From JANXLO01 sp038231295 (GTDB taxonomy: Bacteria; Armatimonadota; Chthonomonadetes; Chthonomonadales; Chthonomonadaceae), in the NCBI GenBank assembly GCA_038231295.1, contig JBBRLP010000020.1, positions 1 through 51,229 on the forward strand: a stretch of 51,229 nucleotides of DNA, given 5' to 3'. Position 1 is the first letter of the stretch. Every line of letters starts with the position of its first letter. Below the pieces are notes generated by a model that saw only the letters and a list, made by a program, of their open reading frames with translations, had not been told where the DNA came from and ran no database searches. Made by a program: the position numbers and the translations under genes. Shown here in pieces: positions 1 to 8,028 of this stretch.

Positions 1-459
1 AGCGGCAGTCACTTCCACGCCTAGCACACGCTTAAGCGGTGTTTCGATCATTTTTAGTCCTGCGTAGCCTGCGGCCCGGCCTCGAAGATTGCCTTCGGCG
101 TCAAAGACAAAGTAGGCAGGCCAGAGTGTATTCTCAAACCGTTCGCCAATCGTGTGACTGCTGTCAATCGCACACGCTTCGGCAATTCCCATCTGCGCCG
201 CGTCTTTGCGGACGGCATCAATATCCGTATCTTCTTCCTGACGCGGCATATGAATGGCAACGACTTTCAGGCCCTGTTCTCGGTACTGTTCGCGCCATTC
301 CGCGATTCTCGGCATATTCTCATGACATATCGGACAACTGACCGCCCATATGTGTATCAGTGTCGGGCTTCCGATAAGATCGCTTTGCTTTATTTCCCCA
401 TTGATCCACTCCGTCGCGCCGGACAAATCCGGCAGCGGCGTTCCTGTTCGCATCGCCAT
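1..459 (-). CDS. TlpA/thioredoxin-like redoxin, C-terminus cut by window edge
   Basis: This open frame runs off the left edge, so only the first 153 residues are visible. It starts at ATG 459 (MAMRTG), with a GGAAGGAG ribosome site about 13 nt upstream. The translation has a thioredoxin-fold pattern: a short N-terminal strand region (TPLPDLSGATEWING), then IHIWAVSCPICHENMPRIAEW with a CxxC-type active site (C-P-I-C), and later a segment with WPAYFVFDAEG typical of the fold's central strands. No signal peptide is visible, so a cytoplasmic thiol-disulfide or peroxiredoxin-like role is most likely. In known TlpA/AhpC-TSA relatives the active-site cysteines reduce disulfides. The substrate cannot be told. 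It lies 89 nt downstream of the MOSC gene in the same direction. Confidence 0.8.
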   Translation of the reverse strand, partial: MAMRTGTPLPDLSGATEWINGEIKQSDLIGSPTLIHIWAVSCPICHENMPRIAEWREQYREQGLKVVAIHMPRQEEDTDIDAVRKDAAQMGIAEACAIDSSHTIGERFENTLWPAYFVFDAEGNLRGRAAGYAGLKMIETPLKRVLGVEVTAA

Positions 460-548
460 TTTGCGCTTACTACTCCTTCCGCGAAAGACAAACAGGTCTT
501 CTACGAATGGCGTCTCTTGTCTGTTCCACCACGCCCCTTCGGTCGCAG

Positions 549-1187
549 TCAGCTTCGGCGGCTGAGGATACGCTTCCACTCGGCGGACAGTTCGGGGAGT
601 TCCATCAGAGCATGGCGGCGTGTCTCGCCGCCTTCTTTGCGGTAGACTACGCCATTGGCCGCTGCAACGGTAAAATCGGGATTGGGTCTGGCGGTTAAAG
701 TCATCTCGTCCCCCATTCCGACGTCGCCGACTTGCAGGACACGCAGATAGAATCCCGTATGACCTGCCTCGATCATCTCATTCGGCATTGTGGGACAGTG
801 CCATTTCCGCGCCAGGTTGATGCAGGGCTGACGGGGCTGAGTCACCTGCACGATGGTCGTCCCAACCGTGAACGTATCGCCGATACAGACATTCGTTTCC
901 GTCACGTCTCGCAGGGTGAAGTTCTCTCCGAACGCGCCGTAACCGAACGCCGCGCCGAGGCCAAGCCGATTGCGCCAGAAATCGAAATGCTCGGAGGGAA
1001 AGCAGCAGACAGCCTTCTCCGGCCCGCCATGGAAGCGAAGATTCGCCTGCTTGTCTCCGGCGAGATTGGTCTCCTCAAGTGCGACTCGGCCTTCTGCCGT
1101 CTGCTTGAAAATCGCGCTCCGCCACTCTTTACCATCCGTCTCTAGATTGCGCGGTTTACCTACCTGCACCGATACCAGACGCCCCAT
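549..1187 (-). CDS. MOSC domain protein (YiiM-like)
   Basis: The protein has 212 residues from ATG 1187 (MGRLVSVQVGKPR), preceded by GGAAAG about 5 nt upstream. Open frame continues upstream to 1277, but that part reads through a dispersed repeat (see 1233-1281) and is unlikely to be coding; ATG 1211 is an alternative start. MOSC features are NLAGDKQANLRFHGGPEKAV, FGENFT, and QVTQPRQPCINLARKWH carrying the conserved Cys (about residue 122). The C-terminal tail resembles the small helical domain of E. coli YiiM. MOSC proteins bind molybdenum cofactor or transfer its sulfur, and YiiM relatives reduce N-hydroxylated compounds. The physiological substrate here is unknown. Confidence 0.85.
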   Translation of the reverse strand: MGRLVSVQVGKPRNLETDGKEWRSAIFKQTAEGRVALEETNLAGDKQANLRFHGGPEKAVCCFPSEHFDFWRNRLGLGAAFGYGAFGENFTLRDVTETNVCIGDTFTVGTTIVQVTQPRQPCINLARKWHCPTMPNEMIEAGHTGFYLRVLQVGDVGMGDEMTLTARPNPDFTVAAANGVVYRKEGGETRRHALMELPELSAEWKRILSRRS

Positions 1188-1232
1188 AAGACTTTCCAAT
1201 CGGCCTCCCATGCCCTTTGGGCACTCTATCAT

Positions 1233-1281
1233 ATGAAAATGCCCGCTCCCCCGGAATCTGGGGTTGGAGTACGGCAATTTT
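1233..1281. repeat. Dispersed palindromic repeat, copy A
   Basis: This is the first of four related elements, with copies B to D at 5790, 22280 and 42236. All share an ATGAAAA start, a CCxGCTCC block and a GGAAT or GAATT centre followed by a G-run. Here the core is CCCC-CGGAAT-CTGGGG, a slightly decayed hairpin. It lies between the stop of the VWA gene and the start of the MOSC gene. All copies have the same orientation on the + strand. Confidence 0.7.
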
Positions 1282-1286
1282 ACATT

Positions 1287-3176
1287 TCAGTTGACATAGA
1301 CACGGCGGTGGAAGGCCCACCACTCCATGCACAGCACGATAAGCGCCATCAGCGCCAGCATAGGCAGAAGCTGATGGATGTCGCGGACTTTGCGGCCTGC
1401 GGCTGCCTGGGGATTGTCCGCGATGGTCAACGAGCGATGCGGCGTAATGTCCGATTCCGTCGCGCTGGCCAGGTTGGCGGCAAAGGCGTAAGAGAAGTCT
1501 TTGCCAGTCGCTGTGTAGAGACCGGACTGGTCGGTCACCGCAAACGACGCATGGCCCTGCTCGTCCGTGGTGATCTCCTGGGCGCTGCCGTCCGGCTTCT
1601 TTACTGACAGTTTCAAATTGGGAGGAGCAGGGATTTTGAAGGCGTCTCCCGTGTGAACCTGTCCCTGTTCGCTATCGTCCTGCCCGGTTCCGAGCCAGCG
1701 GACACTGTTGGAGATGAAGATCGGGAAGGCGACACGCAGAGGAAACATGGATTCGTTGAGCGCGAAGCCAACAAACTCCGAACGCATTCGGCCTTTCTCG
1801 CCCGCTGCAATCAGCGATCCCGACTCCGCGACGGCCACTTCTCTCGCCCAGCCCTGCGGGGTGGCCTTCAGCGCCGTCCCAAAACGGTCCGTCCCGAAAT
1901 CCACATAGCGCAGCACCGGGTGGTCATGATCCCAATCGGCAGGGGAGACATTGGCGACGGAACCCTCCGCTTTGACCGGGGCCTGATCGCTGGTACAGTG
2001 CAGAAACAGGTAGTTGCCTTCCGGCAGTTTCGCGGGGGCCGATTCGTTGAAAACCACCACGTCGAAGCCTTTGCCGGACGAGAAGTTCGCGGTCTTGCTC
2101 AGCTCTACCCCGGAATCTACCTTCAGCGCATTTTCGAGAAACAGATTCTCCTGCCCGGCGAGAAGGACTTTCAGCGTCTTGCGCGGCTTCAGGATGAGGA
2201 ACGCCTCGTTGTCGGCATCAAGTTGGTCTTTACGGTCAATTTTGATGTGCATTCGCACCGGCGCGGCAGGCTCCGGCAGTTCGTAAGGCTGCGTATCCTC
2301 CCCGTTCGCGGCCAGGACGACCTCATGTGCTTCGACGAGTCTGTTTTCGTCATAAATCTCTTCGTTGAATGTCCGCCCCTGATTGGAGTAGTTATGCGTC
2401 ACGACCAGAAGCTGGACGGTCGGGGTTTCCGTGCCGATATTGCGCCGGAAATCCACAGCGGTAATTCCCACGTTGTCGTGATCTGTCCCGAACGGGTGGA
2501 AGGTGACGTGCGTTTTGCCGAGGTTCAGGTTCGCCAGGGTGTACTGCACCTCGCTGCCCGTGCCTCCCAACTGCGTTTCGATACCGCCATCGGAGAGGAG
2601 TTCGATCCTGCCGCTGTCGCCGCCGTTGCGGGACGCGACCAGGTCGGCGGAGAGATTGAGGGCTTCGCGCATATTGGTGGGCGTCTGATGCACCTGAAGG
2701 CCATTGATCGCCCGATTCAGTTCGGAGCGGTCGTCGGTGAATCCGGTCACGGCGTCCGGGCGGGAGTAGGCGGAGAGAATGAGCATCTGGTCGCCGGGCT
2801 TCATCGCGCCGACGAGATCGTGCGCCTGCCGCTTTGCCAGTTCGAGGCGGGAAGGAGAGACATCGGTTGCGCCCATTGAGGCGGAGGTGTCCACGATTAC
2901 GACGAAGTTGCGCCCTCCGAAATCCATGGCATAGAAGAAGGGCCGGGCGAGCGCGAAGATAATGAGCGCGGCGGCAATAAGCTGGAGGAGGAGCAGCAGA
3001 TTTCGGCGCAGTTTCTGGAAAGGAGCGTTGGCCTGTACATCGCGGATGACCTGCCGCCAGAGGAAGGTTGAGGAGACGATGACATCCTTACGGCGCAGTT
3101 TGAGAATGTACATGACCACAATCAGGCCGCCGATTAGGGGCAGAAAAAGCAGACTGAGCGGACTGACCAGGTGCAT
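1287..3176 (-). CDS. BatA-like membrane protein with von Willebrand factor A domain
   Basis: The protein has 629 residues. An aerotolerance-regulator N-terminal (BatA-type) region holds two membrane segments at about residues 5-26 and 58-80. Then comes a VWA domain whose metal-ion site D96-T-S-A-S100 matches DxSxS. A long beta-rich periplasmic-type region follows, and a final membrane helix lies near residues 605-622. In known Bat systems such proteins assemble through the VWA domain and support envelope or oxygen-stress tolerance. The usual neighbours (MoxR ATPase, DUF58) are not visible. Instead the gene follows three small coiled-coil membrane genes, 36 nt downstream of the last. The ribosome site is weak (GAGG about 10 nt before ATG 3176). 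Confidence 0.8.
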   Translation of the reverse strand: MHLVSPLSLLFLPLIGGLIVVMYILKLRRKDVIVSSTFLWRQVIRDVQANAPFQKLRRNLLLLLQLIAAALIIFALARPFFYAMDFGGRNFVVIVDTSASMGATDVSPSRLELAKRQAHDLVGAMKPGDQMLILSAYSRPDAVTGFTDDRSELNRAINGLQVHQTPTNMREALNLSADLVASRNGGDSGRIELLSDGGIETQLGGTGSEVQYTLANLNLGKTHVTFHPFGTDHDNVGITAVDFRRNIGTETPTVQLLVVTHNYSNQGRTFNEEIYDENRLVEAHEVVLAANGEDTQPYELPEPAAPVRMHIKIDRKDQLDADNEAFLILKPRKTLKVLLAGQENLFLENALKVDSGVELSKTANFSSGKGFDVVVFNESAPAKLPEGNYLFLHCTSDQAPVKAEGSVANVSPADWDHDHPVLRYVDFGTDRFGTALKATPQGWAREVAVAESGSLIAAGEKGRMRSEFVGFALNESMFPLRVAFPIFISNSVRWLGTGQDDSEQGQVHTGDAFKIPAPPNLKLSVKKPDGSAQEITTDEQGHASFAVTDQSGLYTATGKDFSYAFAANLASATESDITPHRSLTIADNPQAAAGRKVRDIHQLLPMLALMALIVLCMEWWAFHRRVYVN

Positions 3177-3212
3177 GGATGATTGGCCTCGAAAAAGAGA
3201 GGGTAGGGGTGA

Positions 3213-3545
3213 TTAGTGCAGCAGTCTCTGCTGCTGTTCGACATGTTCGACGCGCCGCTCCATGCGCTGGAGAGCGGTGTCGAAACTCAGATCGTACTGC
3301 GTGGTTGTGTCACGAAGTTCGCTCATCTGCGCCCGCAGGGCCGTCATTTCGGCGCGGAGGGCTTCGACCTCGCGCCCGGAACCCTGCGTGTCTTTCTGGT
3401 GTGTCCGGAGTTGGGCCAGTTCGATCCGTGTGCGGTTCATGCTCTCCACAACATATTTGACAAGACCCCCACCGCCAAAAATCAGGAATACGGCGATGAG
3501 GCCGACCCCAGTCACAGAGGTATCGAGAAGAGGGGCGAACGGCAT
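3213..3545 (-). CDS. Small membrane coiled-coil protein, tandem paralog 3 of 3
   Basis: The protein has 110 residues, with one membrane helix at about 12-32 followed by a heptad-rich hydrophilic helix. Its C-terminal part carries the signature shared by all three tandem paralogs: LRDTTTQYDLSFDTAL then QRMERRVEHVEQ. The start codon overlaps the stop of the upstream paralog as TAATG, so the two are probably translationally coupled. The architecture resembles PspB (a short membrane anchor plus coiled coil), but the sequence does not identify it as PspB. No function is assigned. A scaffolding or sensing role with the adjacent VWA protein is inference from position. Confidence 0.75.
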   Translation of the reverse strand: MPFAPLLDTSVTGVGLIAVFLIFGGGGLVKYVVESMNRTRIELAQLRTHQKDTQGSGREVEALRAEMTALRAQMSELRDTTTQYDLSFDTALQRMERRVEHVEQQQRLLH

Positions 3546-3877
3546 TAGCGGCCTCCGAGCGTGGCGTTTTGCGAAGCAGGGACGTTCAGGGAGTTATAGG
3601 ACTCGCGTTCCAGAGAGGCAACACGGCGTTCCATCTGGTGCAGGGCGGTGTCGAAACTGAGATCGTACTGCATGGAAGTATCGCGCAGGGCTTTGATCTC
3701 CTCCCGGACGGCGGCGAATTCGCCCGCGATATGCTGGGAAAGCAGATTGTCGCGCTGAAGTTTAATCTGCTCCATCTTGCGCTTATGGCTCATGAAGAGG
3801 GCAGCCATCGGGAGGAGAGCGAACAGGGTCACGGCAGGTATTCCAAGCAGTGTAAACAGCAGAATTTCCCAGGTCAT
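3545..3877 (-). CDS. Small membrane coiled-coil protein, tandem paralog 2 of 3
   Basis: The protein has 110 residues. A hydrophobic N-terminus (about 5-28) is followed by a basic stretch (SHKRKMEQIK) and a predicted coiled coil. It carries the shared signature LRDTSMQYDLSFDTAL then HQMERRVASLERE, and ends with a 20-residue polar tail. The membrane anchors of the three paralogs differ while the RDT-QYD-SFD-RRV block is almost invariant, so that block is probably the functional part. It lies 16 nt downstream of paralog 1 and overlaps paralog 3 by one base. Orientation is probably N-out or short N-terminal anchor with a cytoplasmic coil, judged from the positive residues after the helix (inference). 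Confidence 0.75.
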   Translation of the reverse strand: MTWEILLFTLLGIPAVTLFALLPMAALFMSHKRKMEQIKLQRDNLLSQHIAGEFAAVREEIKALRDTSMQYDLSFDTALHQMERRVASLERESYNSLNVPASQNATLGGR

Positions 3878-3893
3878 CGCTCACCTCCCACGT

Positions 3894-4202
3894 TCAGCGT
3901 ATGCTATTTAACTCCGCGATCCGCTCCGGAGCGTTATGAATCGCCTCGCGTTCGATATGGCCGACGCGCCGATCCATGCGCTGCAAAGCAGCATCGAAAC
4001 TGATGTCGTACTGCATAGTCGTGTCCCGCAGAGTCCTGACTTCTTCGCGAAGCGCCTCCAGACTGGTACGAACCGATGCATCGTCACCCTGCCGCAGTCG
4101 TAACTGCAATTCCAGCATTTTGCGTCGGTGATGACCCCAGATAGCCGACAGGGGAATAGCGAAGAAACAGAGAATCGCGATCAGTGCTACGAATTCTTCC
4201 AT
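3894..4202 (-). CDS. Small membrane coiled-coil protein, tandem paralog 1 of 3
   Basis: The protein has 102 residues from ATG 4202, with a strong AAGGAG ribosome site 9 nt upstream. It has a membrane helix at about 4-22, then GHHRRKMLELQLRLRQ and a coiled-coil stretch, then the shared block LRDTTMQYDISFDAAL with QRMDRRVGHIERE. It is the first of three tandem copies and begins 26 nt after hisA. It may be transcribed with the histidine genes, as no terminator is seen in the gap. PspB-like layout is a structural comparison only. The function is unknown. Confidence 0.75.
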   Translation of the reverse strand: MEEFVALIAILCFFAIPLSAIWGHHRRKMLELQLRLRQGDDASVRTSLEALREEVRTLRDTTMQYDISFDAALQRMDRRVGHIEREAIHNAPERIAELNSIR

Positions 4203-4228
4203 TTGGTTTTGCTCCTTGAACCAGATTG

Positions 4229-4969
4229 TCAGGAGAAGCGCTTCACAGCCTCGGGCAGAGAGACGGTTCCGGCATAGATCGCTTTGCCGATGATAACCCC
4301 TTCGACGTTGGGGGCGGAGTGGAGGCGAAGTTCCTCTAGGGCATCCAGATCGCCCAGGGTCGTGACACCGCCCGAGGCGATGACGGGGACACCGGGAACG
4401 GCGACGGCAACCGAGGCGAGCGAGACGACATTGACGCCTTTCAGCATTCCGTCCCGCGCGATGTCGGTATAGATGAACCGGGCAGCGCCCAGTTCAACCA
4501 TGCGCGTCACGAAAGCCGTCGCCTGTTCGCCACTGCTCTCCTGCCAGCCGTGGACAGCTACCAGTCCGTCCCGTGCATCTACGCCGACGGCGATCTGCTC
4601 CCCATAGGCGGAGAAGAGTGAGGCGACCAGTTCCGGGTTTCGCGCCGCCGCCGTTCCAACGACGACACGCGCCACGCCCATGTCGAACATTCGCTCCGCC
4701 GCCTCTGCCGTCCGCACTCCACCGCCAAACTGTACGGGCAGCCCGATCTCGCTGGCGATTTGACGTACCAGCCCCAGATTGCGGGAACTCGGTACGCCGG
4801 TTCTGGCGCCGTCGAGGTCAACGATATGCAGCCACTGTGCGCCTTCCGACTTCCAGCGCTCCGCTACCATGATCGGATCATCCGAGTATGTCGTCGCCTG
4901 ATCGAACTGTCCCTGCATCAGTCGCACACACTTGCCGCCCTGAATATCAATCGCCGGAAAGAGTATCAT
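4229..4969 (-). CDS. hisA: Phosphoribosylformimino-5-aminoimidazole carboxamide ribotide isomerase
   Basis: The protein has 246 residues, the normal length. HisA catalyses the Amadori-type isomerisation of ProFAR to PRFAR in histidine synthesis. It is a (beta-alpha)8 barrel with twin phosphate sites. Visible motifs are FPAIDIQGGKCVRL with catalytic Asp8, HIVDLDGA, FGGGVRT (phosphate loop), VGVDARDG with catalytic Asp131, and VIASGGV. It follows hisH by 40 nt. The GAGGGG before ATG 4969 is very close to the start. HisF, its close relative, would differ in the first strand, so the HisA assignment is firm. Confidence 0.96.
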   Translation of the reverse strand: MILFPAIDIQGGKCVRLMQGQFDQATTYSDDPIMVAERWKSEGAQWLHIVDLDGARTGVPSSRNLGLVRQIASEIGLPVQFGGGVRTAEAAERMFDMGVARVVVGTAAARNPELVASLFSAYGEQIAVGVDARDGLVAVHGWQESSGEQATAFVTRMVELGAARFIYTDIARDGMLKGVNVVSLASVAVAVPGVPVIASGGVTTLGDLDALEELRLHSAPNVEGVIIGKAIYAGTVSLPEAVKRFS

Positions 4970-5009
4970 GACCCCTCAGCCTGTCTAACGCTTCCTGAAA
5001 GAGTACTAC

Positions 5010-5639
5010 TTACTCCCAGGAGGCGAAGTTTCGCAAGATTTGCAGCCCGACCGCTCCACTCTTCTCAGGGTGGAACTGGGTTGCCGCGATATTGTCTTTT
5101 TCGACCGCGCAGCAGAAGTCGTAACCGTAGTCACTGGTCGCGGTAATGTCGTTCCGGTCTTCGGGAACAGGAAAAAAAGAGTGAACGAAGTAGACCCTTG
5201 CGCCCTCCTCAAGGCCGCTCAGGAGACGGGAAGACCGGGGAAACTTCAGAGAGTTCCAGCCGATATGCGGCACCTTGAGCAGAGCCGCCTCGGGGCCGGG
5301 CATTCCGTCCTCGAAAAACTGAATGACCTGGCCGGGCAGAACGCCCAGGCCGGGGGTCAGCCCCATCTCCGTGCTGGCGTCGAAGAGCATTTGCAGTCCA
5401 AGGCAGATGCCGAGAAACGGCTTGTCCTGCGCGATATGCTGTCGGACGGCGGCGTCGAGGTGGCTGCGGTGCAGATTGCTCATGGCGGCGCAGAACGCGC
5501 CGACGCCCGGCAGGACGAGTTTGTCCGCACGGGCGATTTCCGCAGGGTCTCCCGTAATCGTTGGGTCGCCTCCAACCTTCAGGAACGCCTTCTCCACGCT
5601 CCGCAGGTTCGCCATCCCATAGTCCACAATCGCAATCAT
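5010..5639 (-). CDS. hisH: Imidazole glycerol phosphate synthase, glutaminase subunit
   Basis: The protein has 209 residues from ATG 5639 (MIAIVDYGMANLRSVEKAF), with GGAAAGAG 6 nt upstream; open frame extends 18 codons further but without support. It is a class I glutamine amidotransferase that hydrolyses glutamine and channels ammonia to HisF. The catalytic triad is visible: Cys79 in FLGICLGLQ, and His190 and Glu192 in TQFHPEKSG. The PGVGAF loop and the substrate-side YFVHSF are present. HisF is not in the window. A 202-nt gap holding repeat copy B separates it from hisB. Confidence 0.95.
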   Translation of the reverse strand: MIAIVDYGMANLRSVEKAFLKVGGDPTITGDPAEIARADKLVLPGVGAFCAAMSNLHRSHLDAAVRQHIAQDKPFLGICLGLQMLFDASTEMGLTPGLGVLPGQVIQFFEDGMPGPEAALLKVPHIGWNSLKFPRSSRLLSGLEEGARVYFVHSFFPVPEDRNDITATSDYGYDFCCAVEKDNIAATQFHPEKSGAVGLQILRNFASWE

Positions 5640-5789
5640 CGGGGTTCTCTTTCCATTGGCAATGCCGAATTGCCTGCAAACAGCCTGCCACACATATTCA
5701 TACGCGAATAGATTCCGCTTTCATCGCCTACCATGCACCTGCCCTACAAAATAGTGTCAGCTATCCATACTCTAAGCGCACTCTGCTGC

Positions 5790-5837
5790 ATGAAAATGCC
5801 TGCTCCCCCAGAATTGGGGGTTGGGGGCGGCTATTTT
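5790..5837. repeat. Dispersed palindromic repeat, copy B (inside the his operon)
   Basis: This is the clearest copy of the four. It reads ATGAAAATGCCTGCT, then a perfect hairpin CCCCCA-GAAT-TGGGGG (5805-5820), then TTGGGGGCGGCTATTTT. It sits in the 202-nt gap between hisB and hisH, so it would be transcribed. The hairpin lacks a U-run and is not a typical intrinsic terminator, but it could affect message stability or downstream expression (inference). The rest of the gap shows no gene. Confidence 0.8.
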
Positions 5838-5841
5838 CTCG

Positions 5842-6429
5842 TCAAAGAACGCCCTTCGTCGAAGGGATTCCCTGTACGCGGGCGTCCCGGGCGACGGCCT
5901 GCGCGACCGCTCTGCCAAACGCCTTGAATGCCGCCTCAATAATGTGGTGCGTATTCGTGCCTGCCTGTTGCCGCAGATGCACCGTCCAGCCCGCATTTAC
6001 GGCGACGGCGCGGAAAAATTCCGGCACCAGTTCGGTCGTGAAATCTCCGAGCATCGGGGTCGGGAACAGCAGGTCACAGGCGAGGTAGCCGCGCCCGCTG
6101 ATGTCTATCGCGCAGAAGACCAGCGCTTCGTCCATCGGCACCGCGACATTCCCGACCCGTGTGATTCCTGCCCGGTCACCGAGGGCGTCGGCAAATGCCT
6201 TGCCGAGCGCAATCCCCACGTCTTCGACGGTATGGTGATCGTCAATGTGGAGGTCGCCCGTCGCTTTCACGGTCAAATCCAGCAGGCCGTGCTTCGCGAT
6301 ATGTGTCAGCATGTGGTCGAAAAAACCCACTCCGGTCGAAATCTCGCTCATTCCACTGCCATCAACATTGAGCGTGAGGGAGATGTCTGTCTCGCTGGTC
6401 TTTCTGCTAAGGGTCGCGGTACGGGCCAT
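5842..6429 (-). CDS. hisB: Imidazoleglycerol-phosphate dehydratase
   Basis: The protein has 195 residues, a monofunctional dehydratase without the phosphatase domain of the enterobacterial fusion. It converts imidazole glycerol phosphate to imidazole acetol phosphate using two Mn ions. Diagnostic motifs are GVGFFDHML (residues 34-41), DDHHTVEDVG (63-72) and TNTHHIIEAAFKAF (158-171). The start overlaps the hisD stop as TAATG, which indicates translational coupling. Confidence 0.97.
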   Translation of the reverse strand: MARTATLSRKTSETDISLTLNVDGSGMSEISTGVGFFDHMLTHIAKHGLLDLTVKATGDLHIDDHHTVEDVGIALGKAFADALGDRAGITRVGNVAVPMDEALVFCAIDISGRGYLACDLLFPTPMLGDFTTELVPEFFRAVAVNAGWTVHLRQQAGTNTHHIIEAAFKAFGRAVAQAVARDARVQGIPSTKGVL

Positions 6430-7724
6430 TATGGTCGGCTCCCTTCGGCATCGCGCACGGTGACCGCCCGGGCATGGGCCTCGAAACCCTCTGCACAGGC
6501 GAAGCCGACGAGCGCGGAGGCAACAGGCTGAAGCGCGGCGGCAGTGTAGTAGATAAAGTTCGTTTTCTTGAGAAACGTGTCCACATGGAGCGGCGAGGCG
6601 AAGCGTGCGGTGCCGCTGGTCGGGAGGGTGTGACTGGGGCCAGCCATGTAGTCGCCGAGCGTCTGGGGCGTATAGTCGCCCATGAGGATAGCCCCCGCGT
6701 TGCGAATGCTGCCGAGCGCGGCAAATGGATCACGCACCATGAGCGCAAGGTGTTCGGGAGCGCAGATGTTCGCCATCTCGTATGCCTGAGCCAGCGATTC
6801 GGTGAGGATAATCGCCCCGTTGTGGTCAAGCGCCTGTTTGAGAATGTCGCGTCTGGGCAAAATTTCTAACTGCCGCTCTATCTCTTCAAGAGTTTGCTGT
6901 GCCAACTCCTCGGACGGTGTGATGAGGTAGGCAGCGCATTCGGTGTCATGTTCGGCCTGTGTCAGGAGGTCCATCGCGGCAAAAGTCGGGTTCGCGCCCG
7001 CGTCTGCGACAACACAGACCTCGCTCGGCCCGGCGAGCATATCTATGTCTACCACGCCCCACAACAGTTTTTTCGCGACGTTGACATAGACGTTGCCCGG
7101 CCCGACAATCTTATCCACAGCCGGAACGGTCTGCGTCCCGAAAGCGAGTGCGGCGACGGCCTGCGCCCCTCCTACACAGAAAACGCGATCCACACCGGCA
7201 AGACTTGCCGCATAGAGAACCAGATCAGGAACTTTGCCGTCTTTTTGAGCGGGAGTGCAGAGAATCAACTCCTCTACGCCTGCCACTTTCGCTGGAATAG
7301 CAGTCATCAGCACGGTGCTGGGGTAGGCGGCGGTTCCGCCCGGCACATAGAGACCCACCCGCTGGAGCGCCCGCACCATCTGCCCGGTAATGCGTTCCGG
7401 CTGCGCGTCCATCCAGCTTGTTTTGCGCTGCGGTTCGTGGAAGACGCGGATGTTGGCGGCGGCTTGCTGCAAGGATTCGCGGAGGGCCGAGGGGATACGC
7501 TCTGTGGCGGCAGACCAGTCTGAGCGGGGAACTTCGAGGGCATCAAGCGAATGGCTGTCGAACTTACGGCCCAACTCTAAAAGCGCCGAGTCGCCGTATT
7601 CTCGCACCTGAGCGATAATCTCGCGAACGATGGCTTCCACGCGAGGGTTGTCCTGAAGCGTCGTGCGGCGCAGGGCGGCCACAGCGGCTTCGTAGCCATC
7701 GAGGGCGACATTCAGAACACGCAA
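6429..7724 (-). CDS. hisD: Histidinol dehydrogenase (TTG start)
   Basis: HisD oxidises L-histidinol to L-histidine in two NAD steps with a zinc ion. I place the start at TTG 7724 (MRVLNVALDGYEAAV), which gives 431 residues, the family length. Open frame reaches 7910 but lacks any Met in between, and it passes through a likely promoter. A GGAAAG and an AGG lie upstream of the TTG. Motifs are VGPGNVYVNVAKK, DMLAGPSEV, zinc-side QAEHD (Gln256, His259), catalytic Glu324-His325 in ICAPEHLAL, and GPSHTLPT. It is the first gene of the his block. Confidence 0.95.
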   Translation of the reverse strand: MRVLNVALDGYEAAVAALRRTTLQDNPRVEAIVREIIAQVREYGDSALLELGRKFDSHSLDALEVPRSDWSAATERIPSALRESLQQAAANIRVFHEPQRKTSWMDAQPERITGQMVRALQRVGLYVPGGTAAYPSTVLMTAIPAKVAGVEELILCTPAQKDGKVPDLVLYAASLAGVDRVFCVGGAQAVAALAFGTQTVPAVDKIVGPGNVYVNVAKKLLWGVVDIDMLAGPSEVCVVADAGANPTFAAMDLLTQAEHDTECAAYLITPSEELAQQTLEEIERQLEILPRRDILKQALDHNGAIILTESLAQAYEMANICAPEHLALMVRDPFAALGSIRNAGAILMGDYTPQTLGDYMAGPSHTLPTSGTARFASPLHVDTFLKKTNFIYYTAAALQPVASALVGFACAEGFEAHARAVTVRDAEGSRP

Positions 7725-7782
7725 GAGGGATACCTGCTTTCCATAGTGGGGCAGGCGGCACACATCACAACGATGCGGACCT

Positions 7783-7828
7783 GCCTGTGAACAGGCTCTA
7801 GTATACCCCGTAAGCCCCTGTTTGAGAA
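7783..7828 (-). promoter_or_regulatory. Candidate his operon promoter with an overlapping palindrome
   Basis: Read on the minus strand, a -35-like TTCTCA (7823-7828) is followed by a 17-nt spacer and a -10 TATACT (7800-7805). The predicted start near 7793 falls within a 14-nt palindrome, GCCTGT-GA-ACAGGC (7783-7796), which is a plausible operator. The leader to TTG 7724 is about 70 nt. The intergenic stretch 7725-8028 otherwise holds only a weak plus-strand -10-like TAAAAT at 7928-7933 for the divergent cytochrome gene. Confidence 0.5.
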
Positions 7829-8028
7829 CCGCTCCAATATCCTGGGCAGCGAGAGCAGGCAAAACTCTAGTTTCTGTCTGCACAAACCTCTGCAACCATC
7901 CAGGCTGCAACAGGTCTAATTCAATGGTAAAATAAAACTGTCCCTGGTGGCAGCAGCGAAGAGTGAAGCACCCCTTGCCTCCACTTTTCCGTACCGATTA
8001 CATCGCATCGCAAAGGTATTTTCTGACT

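Noticed and set aside
1188..1277. N-terminal extension of the MOSC gene
   Set aside because: It reads through dispersed repeat copy A and exceeds the family's usual start.
1653..2879. A 408-codon plus-strand frame antisense to the VWA gene
   Set aside because: Low-complexity antisense translation; the minus-strand gene has clear BatA and VWA motifs.
7724..7793. Histidine attenuator in the his leader
   Set aside because: Only two His codons in any frame and no terminator/antiterminator hairpins with a U-run.
7725..7910. N-terminal extension of hisD
   Set aside because: It lacks an internal ATG, exceeds family length and covers the likely promoter.
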